This document shows positions 5,430 through 9,685 of a stretch of 9,685 nt of DNA, one piece after another. The translations under genes and the position numbers were made by a program. The stretch is from Chloroflexota bacterium (GTDB lineage: Bacteria > Chloroflexota > Anaerolineae > SpSt-600): assembly GCA_011041825.1 (NCBI GenBank), contig DRAO01000302.1:1-9685 (forward strand), in the 5' to 3' direction. The notes beneath the pieces were generated by a model. It was not told the origin of the DNA and made no database searches. It worked only from the letters and a program-made list of their open reading frames with translations. Position 1 is the stretch's first letter; each line of letters opens with the position of its first letter.

Positions 5430-6383
5430 ATGTTGAGGACACCTTTATGCGAACTCCTGGGGATAAAGCATCCAATCATCCAGGGAGGTATGGCCTGGGT
5501 AGCTACCGCTGAACTGGTCTCAGCCGTGTCTGAAGCAGGTGGGCTTGGCGTTCTGGGCTCAGGAAATGCTCCCCCTGATTATGTGCGGGAGCAAATTCAC
5601 CTTATCCGGGAGCGCACCAGCAAGCCTTTTGGAGTTAACCTGCCCCTCTTCTCCCCTTATGCTGACGAAGTAATCAAAGTTTGCATTGAAGAGAAGGTCC
5701 CGGTAGTTACCACCGGTGGTGGAAATCCCGCCCCTTACATCGGCCCTCTTAAAGAAGCAGGCATCATCGTAATACCGGTCGTGGCTTCGGTGGCCCTTGC
5801 CAAGCGATTGGGGAGGATGGGAGCCGATGCCCTCATAGCCGAAGGTATGGAATCAGGCGGGCATATAGGGGACGTGGCCACACTCCCCCTTGTACCTCAA
5901 GTAGTGGATGCGGTGAAAGTCCCCGTAATTGCGGCTGGGGGCATCGCCGATGGAAGAGGGCTGGCAGCAGCGTTAGCTCTGGGAGCAGTGGGTATCCAGA
6001 TGGGTACCCGCTTCATCTGCACCGAAGAATGCATCGCTCACCCTGTCTACAAACAGCACATTGTCAAAGCCCATGACCGGGCTACTATGGTGACGGGATA
6101 TAGCCTGGGGCATCCAGTGCGGGCTTTGAAAAATCCTATGGTACACCGCTTCCAGGAATTGGAGAAAATGGGGGCTTCTGAAGAGGAAATCATCGAATTC
6201 GGCACCGGAGCCTTGCGCAAGGCTGTGCTGGAGGGCGATTGGGAAAACGGTTCCTTTATGGCCGGCCAAAGCGCAGGGCTTGTCCACGACATCGTTCCAG
6301 TCAAAGAACTGCTGGAGCGCATCGTCGCCGAAGCGGAAGAATTGCTCGTTAATAAACTCCCTGCTTACGTGGTAAAGGGTTAG
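5430..6383 (+). CDS. fabK: Enoyl-ACP reductase II (FabK, flavoprotein)
   Basis: This is a 317-residue FMN-dependent TIM-barrel protein that reduces trans-2-enoyl-ACP in the last step of fatty-acid elongation. It closely follows S. pneumoniae FabK as I recall it: PIIQGGMAWVA near the N-terminus, LGVLGSGNAP, KPFGVNLPLFSP, VVTTGGGNP, the segment EGMESGGHIG with the catalytic-type His145, the FMN-phosphate loop VIAAGGIADGRG, and GTRF. The C-terminal MAGQSAGLV is also typical. ATG 5430 is eight bases after GGAGG (5417-5421); an upstream ATG at 5422 meets a stop after four codons. Members of this fold are often labelled nitronate monooxygenase or 2-nitropropane dioxygenase, but the motif set and the position after yceD-rpmF favour FabK. 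The usual plsX and fabH neighbours are absent from the window. Confidence 0.88.
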   Translation: MLRTPLCELLGIKHPIIQGGMAWVATAELVSAVSEAGGLGVLGSGNAPPDYVREQIHLIRERTSKPFGVNLPLFSPYADEVIKVCIEEKVPVVTTGGGNPAPYIGPLKEAGIIVIPVVASVALAKRLGRMGADALIAEGMESGGHIGDVATLPLVPQVVDAVKVPVIAAGGIADGRGLAAALALGAVGIQMGTRFICTEECIAHPVYKQHIVKAHDRATMVTGYSLGHPVRALKNPMVHRFQELEKMGASEEEIIEFGTGALRKAVLEGDWENGSFMAGQSAGLVHDIVPVKELLERIVAEAEELLVNKLPAYVVKG

Positions 6384-6432
6384 GAGAAAAGGCCAGCTTT
6401 TGGCCCAAAGTGAATTAAGGGGGTTGATCTCG

Positions 6433-7497
6433 ATGGATTTCTCTAAATTCACAGCGAACAAACAGAACTTGGCTCTGGTGGGAGTCTTCCTGATTGGCCT
6501 CCTGATTGGATGGCTCCTGATAGGCTGGTGGCTATGGCCAGTCAGTTGGATAAACGCTGACCCCTGGGACCTCCGACCGGAGTTTAAGAAAGAGTACGTG
6601 AAAATGGCCGCTGACTCATATGCCCTCCAGAGCGATAAGAAATCCCTTGAAAAGCGTTTCGCTGGCTGGCCAAGGGATGATTTAGCCTCGGTGTTGGCCG
6701 AACTGAAGGAAGAGCTTAAAGGCGAAGGCGCCTTAGCCTTACGCCTCGATGCCATAAAGGATGCCCTTGGTGTACAGGTGAAGCCAACGCCATCACCAAC
6801 CCCCACCCCCTCCCAAGCTAAAGGGGGCTTGCTCGGCCTGCTGCTCAAACTCCTCGTTATAATAATAGCCCTCGCCCTGGTGGGGATAATCGTATGGCGA
6901 CTCTTCACCCGTTATAAAAAACTGGCGAGGAAGGAGGAAGTCACCCCTGGGATTCCCAGGGAAGAAGCGGAACTAGGAGGGCAAAAAGAGCAGCCGATAG
7001 CCACATTTCGCTCCACTTATACCTATGGTGACCCCCGCTACGATGATTCCTTCCCTATCGAACCTGAGGAAGGCCGGTACCTGGGCGAATGTGGGGTGGG
7101 ATTTTCTGAATTAATAGGCTCTGGCGACCCGCCCAAAGTCACCGCCTTTGAGGTATGGCTTTTCGATAAGAACGATGTGCGCACGGTAACCAAAGTCATA
7201 GCCAGCGATTACGCCTTCCGGGATGAAACGCTCAGGGAGACGCTCAAATCCAGGGCTTCGGGTGGGGAAGTGATCCCTGCCCAACTTGGGAAGGAAATAG
7301 AGCTGGAGACGGCCTCCCTTAGGATGAAAGCCAAAATCCAGGAGATGACCTACGGGGACGCCGAGCTTGCCCCTCAAAGCTATTTCACCAAGTTCTCCGT
7401 GCAAATTGAAATCTACGAGAAAGAGTCCTCCGCTGAGCCATCGGGCCCGGATATGCCGCCTCCTCCTGAAATCCCGGATACCGAACTTCCTGAATAA
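6433..7497 (+). CDS. Bitopic membrane protein with Pro/Thr linker, function unknown
   Basis: This is a 354-residue protein I cannot assign to a function. Its layout is a short N-terminus, a first membrane helix (about 13-36, IGLLIGWLLIGWWLW), a roughly 80-residue outside segment of charged helices (DPWDLRPEFKKEYVKMAADSY is the most distinctive part), a Pro/Thr-rich linker PTPSPTPTP (118-126), a second helix (about 133-158), and a cytoplasmic region of about 195 residues. This last region looks beta-rich (FEVWLFDKNDVRTV, FSVQIEIYE) and ends in an acidic proline-rich tail. The architecture resembles conserved hypothetical proteins I associate with Chloroflexi. ATG 6433, nine bases after AAGGGGG (6417-6423), is preferred to the TTG at 6400, which has no ribosome site. 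It follows fabK by 49 bases and is probably in the same operon. Confidence 0.7.
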   Translation: MDFSKFTANKQNLALVGVFLIGLLIGWLLIGWWLWPVSWINADPWDLRPEFKKEYVKMAADSYALQSDKKSLEKRFAGWPRDDLASVLAELKEELKGEGALALRLDAIKDALGVQVKPTPSPTPTPSQAKGGLLGLLLKLLVIIIALALVGIIVWRLFTRYKKLARKEEVTPGIPREEAELGGQKEQPIATFRSTYTYGDPRYDDSFPIEPEEGRYLGECGVGFSELIGSGDPPKVTAFEVWLFDKNDVRTVTKVIASDYAFRDETLRETLKSRASGGEVIPAQLGKEIELETASLRMKAKIQEMTYGDAELAPQSYFTKFSVQIEIYEKESSAEPSGPDMPPPPEIPDTELPE

Positions 7498-7506
7498 CAC
7501 CCTGCT

Positions 7507-7590
7507 TGCCTCGAACTCCTCTCATTGAAGATGAGGTTATTTCTTCGACGGCGGCGATGCACCGTCGAAGAAATAACTTTTCATTACCCT
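7507..7590 (+). mobile_element. Rearranged remnant of the MITE-like family
   Basis: Pieces of the right half of copy B recur here: TGCCTCGAAC (7507-7516, also 7722-7731), a CTCAT...ATGAG pair, and an end ACTTTTCATTACCCTC that resembles ACTTTTTCAACACCCTC of copy B. In between sits a hairpin related to the family core but placed differently, so the copy looks rearranged or mosaic. It lies directly before copy B. Confidence 0.45.
7536..7581 (+). terminator. 16-bp perfect hairpin plus TTTT after the membrane protein gene
   Basis: GTTATTTCTTCGACGG (7536-7551) pairs perfectly with CCGTCGAAGAAATAAC (7562-7577) around a 10-base loop, followed by TTTT (7578-7581). It lies 38 bases after the stop at 7497 and could terminate the yceD-rpmF-fabK operon, though the T tract is short. 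Its sequence is related to the core hairpin of copy B (TATTTCTT...GACGGCGGCGA versus TATTTTCTTGCACGGCGGCGA). Confidence 0.55.
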
Positions 7591-7598
7591 CCCCTGTC

Positions 7599-7780
7599 GA
7601 GGGTGTTGAAAAACTCCGGGGTTAAACCTGCCCCGGGAGCTGGGAGAAAAAGGGGTAGTATTTTCTTGCACGGCGGCGAAGCCGCCGTGCAAGAAAATAC
7701 CCTCAAAAGCCTTTTTTAACCTGCCTCGAACGGAGGACGCTCATCAAACAAAATGAGAATGGCACTTTTTCAACACCCTC
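7599..7780 (+). mobile_element. MITE-like element, copy B (182 bp)
   Basis: This is bounded by exact 15-bp terminal inverted repeats GAGGGTGTTGAAAAA (7599-7613) and TTTTTCAACACCCTC (7766-7780). It is flanked by a perfect 8-bp direct repeat CCCCTGTC (7591-7598 and 7781-7788), a good candidate target-site duplication. The left end continues as ACTCCGGGG with its own small hairpin (CTCCGGGG / CCCCGGGAG, 7614-7639). The centre is a 20-bp palindrome at 7658-7700. It aligns end to end with the reverse complement of copy A, with length kept to two bases but many substitutions, so the copies are old. There is no coding capacity. It sits between two operons, just upstream of a -10 box. Confidence 0.85.
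7658..7700. repeat. 20-bp perfect hairpin core of copy B with GAA apex
   Basis: GTATTTTCTTGCACGGCGGC (7658-7677) pairs perfectly with GCCGCCGTGCAAGAAAATAC (7681-7700) around the three-base loop GAA. The stem changes relative to copy A are mostly matched by compensating changes on the other arm, so the hairpin shape is kept while the sequence drifts. Confidence 0.92.
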
Positions 7781-7793
7781 CCCCTGTCCTCTT

Positions 7794-7822
7794 TTGCGTG
7801 GGGAAACATCCTATTGTATAAT
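7794..7822 (+). promoter_or_regulatory. Likely promoter of the CHAT operon
   Basis: A perfect TATAAT lies at 7817-7822. Seventeen bases upstream is TTGCGT (7794-7799), which matches only the TTG of the -35 consensus. A weak -35 with a strong -10 suggests a promoter that may need an activator or be tuned. The start would be near 7829, giving a leader of about 30 bases. Confidence 0.5.
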
Positions 7823-7859
7823 GGTAAAGGGAGCATCTTTCGCTTAGGAGAGCAAGGTT

Positions 7860-8342
7860 ATGAGTGAGATGGAAATGCTATCCCAGGCTGGTGACCGAAA
7901 CACCCAGGTTAACGTGGCCGATGCCCTTCTCCAGATAGCTCAACAGCTCACCCAAATCGCCCAGACCCTGAACTCCCAGGGCTCTGCCCCCAGAGAAGCA
8001 CAACAGCTTGAGGAATCCGCCCAGAAGCTGAAGGCAGTGTCCCAGAGAGTGGCCGACAGCGCCGAGCAAACCCGCCAGGCCGCCGCAGAAACCCACGAAC
8101 GAGAACGCCTCCGGATGGCCATCCTGCAAGAGCTGCTGCGGGGGGCAGCCCTGCCCGTGGAACTGGCCGCCGTCACCCTCTCCCTGCCCGAGGAAATCCA
8201 GCCCGTTCTGGAGGACCTCGAAAGGGAGGAGATGATAACCATCCAGTCCATTCAGGGCGGGCACCTGATCAGGCTCACCCCTCTGGGGCGTGTCGAGGCC
8301 AGGCGTTTGCAGAGTCGGGTGAGGCTTTCGGGACTGCGATGA
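7860..8342 (+). CDS. Coiled-coil plus winged-helix small protein
   Basis: This is a 160-residue protein of unknown function. The N-terminal half (about 14-80) is Gln/Ala-rich and amphipathic (LLQIAQQLTQIAQTL, AQQLEESAQKLKAVSQRVADSAEQ), which predicts a coiled coil or helical bundle for self-association or partner binding. The C-terminal half (about 83-150) reads as a winged helix: MAILQELLRGAALPVELAAVTL, EEIQPVLEDLEREEMI, then a beta-hairpin GGHLIRLTPLGR as in MarR/ArsR-like proteins. No signal peptide or membrane helix is seen. ATG 7860 lies nine bases after AGGAG (7846-7850). As first gene of a three-gene operon it may be an autoregulator or an adaptor whose winged helix binds protein rather than DNA. 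The assignment is fold-level only. Confidence 0.7.
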   Translation: MSEMEMLSQAGDRNTQVNVADALLQIAQQLTQIAQTLNSQGSAPREAQQLEESAQKLKAVSQRVADSAEQTRQAAAETHERERLRMAILQELLRGAALPVELAAVTLSLPEEIQPVLEDLEREEMITIQSIQGGHLIRLTPLGRVEARRLQSRVRLSGLR

Positions 8343-8363
8343 AGCACACGGGGAAAAGTTGCG

Positions 8364-9023
8364 ATGCCGTGGGATGCGTTAGCGAACTCGGTGGTCGGTG
8401 CGGAGCCCTACCTGCTGGTTGCGGGCCTGGCCGTCCTCTGGCCGGTGGCCGAAATCCTGCAAACCTTTGAAGGCGATGTTATCCGGGCCCTCAAAACCGT
8501 CTGGGCGGCCCTCTTCATCGCCGTGAACGTGGGCTTTGCGGTGCTCATCTACGCCCTGGTCTCCCACGTCTGGATGGCTCAGGCCGACCCCTGGCGAGCC
8601 GCTTTGGTAACGGGGCTGGGCTGGCAGGCATTATTGCGCTCCCGTGTGCACCTCCTGCAACCATTAACCGCCGAAGCCGGTGAAGCCGTTTCCCTCTCCC
8701 TGGCGGACCTCTACGGGCGCTTCCAGCAGTTTTGCCAGAGGCAGATAGACCAGGCCCTGGCGATGGAGCGCATTCGCCTGCTGGAAAAGGCCATCGAACT
8801 CCCCGAAGAAGTCTTGGAGAGACAATTGCGCCTTATGGCCCACGCATCTCTGCTGGTGCCTCCAGACCAGGTTGAATCTTACATCAAGAAGCTTGGCGGC
8901 TACGACCCCGAACACCGGGCCCTGCTGCTGGCCTCGTATCTATTGCGCAAAGGCGGCTACTCCTTTTTCAAGAAACGCCTGCGGGAGATCACTTCCGAAG
9001 CCAGGAAAGCAGGAGCACCTTGA
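8364..9023 (+). CDS. Two-helix membrane protein in CHAT operon
   Basis: This is a 219-residue protein I do not recognise. Two hydrophobic segments lie near the N-terminus, about 15-33 (PYLLVAGLAVLWPVAEIL) and 45-68 (TVWAALFIAVNVGFAVLIYAL). An amphipathic stretch (76-92, AALVTGLGWQALL) could be a third or an interface helix. The remaining 120 residues are helical and charged, presumably cytoplasmic, and end in a basic tail. No catalytic motif is seen. ATG 8364 follows GGGGA at 8350-8354 and lies 21 bases after the preceding stop; the next gene starts 36 bases downstream. In this context it might anchor the complex, be a protease substrate, or act as a membrane effector. All three are hypotheses from position only. 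Confidence 0.65.
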   Translation: MPWDALANSVVGAEPYLLVAGLAVLWPVAEILQTFEGDVIRALKTVWAALFIAVNVGFAVLIYALVSHVWMAQADPWRAALVTGLGWQALLRSRVHLLQPLTAEAGEAVSLSLADLYGRFQQFCQRQIDQALAMERIRLLEKAIELPEEVLERQLRLMAHASLLVPPDQVESYIKKLGGYDPEHRALLLASYLLRKGGYSFFKKRLREITSEARKAGAP

Positions 9024-9059
9024 TGGCGAAAGCAGGAATGCGGGAGAGAGGAGAAAGCG

Positions 9060-9685
9060 ATGGCAGATAAAGCACGTACCCATATCCTGATGCTGGTGAG
9101 CAGCCCCCTCACTGCCGACCCCGTGGCGGTGGACAGGGCCGTGGAAAAGCTCACCAATGCCTTGCGGGACGTGGCAGTCCCGGCGACATTCACCGTGCGG
9201 GTGGCCGAACCGGGAGCCCTGAGTTCTTATCTGGCCCGGCGAGACCGCCCTCGCTTTGCCATACTCCATTACCTGGGCCATGGATTCAAGCCCCAGGATG
9301 TGCCCGAAGGTATGCTTATTTTCGAGAGCGAGAGTGGGGATGTACGCCCTCTGAATCCCCTGCAACTGCGGCTGGCGCTTAACCCCACCAACAGCCCCGA
9401 ACCCGAATTCCGCCTGGCAGTGGTGATGGCCTGTCATTCCGAAAGCGTGGCCCAGGCCCTCTATGCCCTGGGCATCCCTCACATCGTTGCCGTGGATGCC
9501 GATGAGACCGTGTATCAGCGTTCGGCTCTGGCCTTCTTCCCCGGCTTCTATAAGACACTCCTCACCGGCGGCACCGTGCAGGAAGCCTTCTATGCCGGGC
9601 GTAACGCCGTAGCCCTGGACGAGGACCTCCATCGCCTGGGTCCGGAAACGGCCCTGGCCGAAGCCCGTAAGTTCAAGCTGCTGCC
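9060..9685 (+). CDS. CHAT-domain (caspase-like) protease, 3' end outside window
   Basis: The frame is open from ATG 9060 to the window edge (208 codons seen, no stop). The start follows AGGAG at about 9048-9052. The visible part is a CHAT domain, the caspase/separase-clan cysteine peptidase fold. It has the His motif LHYLGHG (His70, His74; the GHG histidine is the usual catalytic one) and the Cys motif VVMACHSES (Cys125). These are followed by the conserved tail GIPHIVAVDADETVYQRSAL, then FFPGFYKTLLTGGTVQEAFYAGRNAV. Both catalytic residues are intact, so it is probably active. The N-terminus has no TPR or other sensor domain, so any sensor or effector domain must lie downstream. CHAT proteases are known from TPR-CHAT (type III-E CRISPR) and from proteases adjacent to bacterial gasdermins. 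No CRISPR or gasdermin-like gene is visible here. Confidence 0.85.
   Translation, partial: MADKARTHILMLVSSPLTADPVAVDRAVEKLTNALRDVAVPATFTVRVAEPGALSSYLARRDRPRFAILHYLGHGFKPQDVPEGMLIFESESGDVRPLNPLQLRLALNPTNSPEPEFRLAVVMACHSESVAQALYALGIPHIVAVDADETVYQRSALAFFPGFYKTLLTGGTVQEAFYAGRNAVALDEDLHRLGPETALAEARKFKLL

Noticed and set aside
5430..6383. Nitronate monooxygenase (2-nitropropane dioxygenase)
   Set aside because: It has the same fold, but the IIQGGMAWVA, EGMESGGHIG and MAGQSAGLV segments and the rpmF neighbourhood fit FabK better.
6400..6432. TTG 6400 as start of the bitopic membrane protein
   Set aside because: No ribosome site precedes it, whereas AAGGGGG lies nine bases before ATG 6433.
5973..6908. 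Long open frame on the minus strand opposite the end of fabK and the start of the membrane protein gene
   Set aside because: It runs antisense across two well-supported genes, and its translation shows no recognisable domain; it is explained by codon bias of the + strand genes.
7525..7719. 64-codon + strand frame across the hairpins and copy B
   Set aside because: It reads through two perfect inverted repeats and a mobile-element end; the translation is dictated by the repeats and has no protein features.
8940..9632. Long minus strand open frame opposite the CHAT gene
   Set aside because: The + strand frame from 9060 has a clear CHAT domain with catalytic residues; the antisense frame shows nothing recognisable.

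Overview
The window looks like chromosomal DNA of a Chloroflexota bacterium, probably of the Anaerolineae type. This is an inference from gene content: a compact SufC/SufB-like pair, a YceD-L32-FabK string, a two-helix protein with a Pro/Thr linker of a kind I associate with Chloroflexi, CHAT-protease genes, and moderately GC-rich codon use. No rRNA or other marker is present to confirm it. All genes read on the + strand.

Layout. (1) 1-1828: a short leader with two small hairpins, then a two-gene Fe-S assembly pair, a SufC-type ATPase (136-885) overlapping a short SufB/SufD-type scaffold (869-1828). (2) 1966-4300: two consecutive, different TauE/SafE-family membrane permeases, separated by a perfect 36-bp palindrome, then a possible 32-codon peptide gene coupled at both ends, then a 2[4Fe-4S] ferredoxin-type protein with an unrecognised N-terminal domain. 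Fe-S assembly, sulfur-anion transport and a ferredoxin side by side suggest a sulfur/redox theme, but one operon is not proven. (3) 4301-4642: non-coding, filled by a palindromic MITE-like element plus the end of a second copy, followed by a consensus sigma-70 promoter (TTGACA-17-TATAAT). (4) 4643-7497: yceD (DUF177), rpmF (L32), fabK (enoyl-ACP reductase II) and a conserved-looking bitopic membrane protein. This couples a ribosomal protein with fatty-acid synthesis, as is common near yceD-rpmF. (5) 7498-7859: non-coding, with a strong terminator-like hairpin, a second copy of the same MITE-like element in opposite orientation with an exact 8-bp flanking repeat, and a -10 box. (6) 7860-9685: a three-gene operon that runs off the edge: coiled-coil plus winged-helix protein, two-helix membrane protein, and a CHAT (caspase-like) protease carrying its His and Cys.

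The last operon is the best candidate for an undescribed system. A regulated CHAT protease next to a membrane protein and a small DNA-binding-type protein has the shape of a protease-triggered membrane or cell-death module, but the 3' part of the protease gene and its downstream neighbours are outside the window. The second point of interest is the MITE-like family. Both copies sit exactly at operon boundaries, just upstream of promoters, carry 18-20 bp hairpin cores with a GAA apex, and are each preceded by remnants of a related copy.
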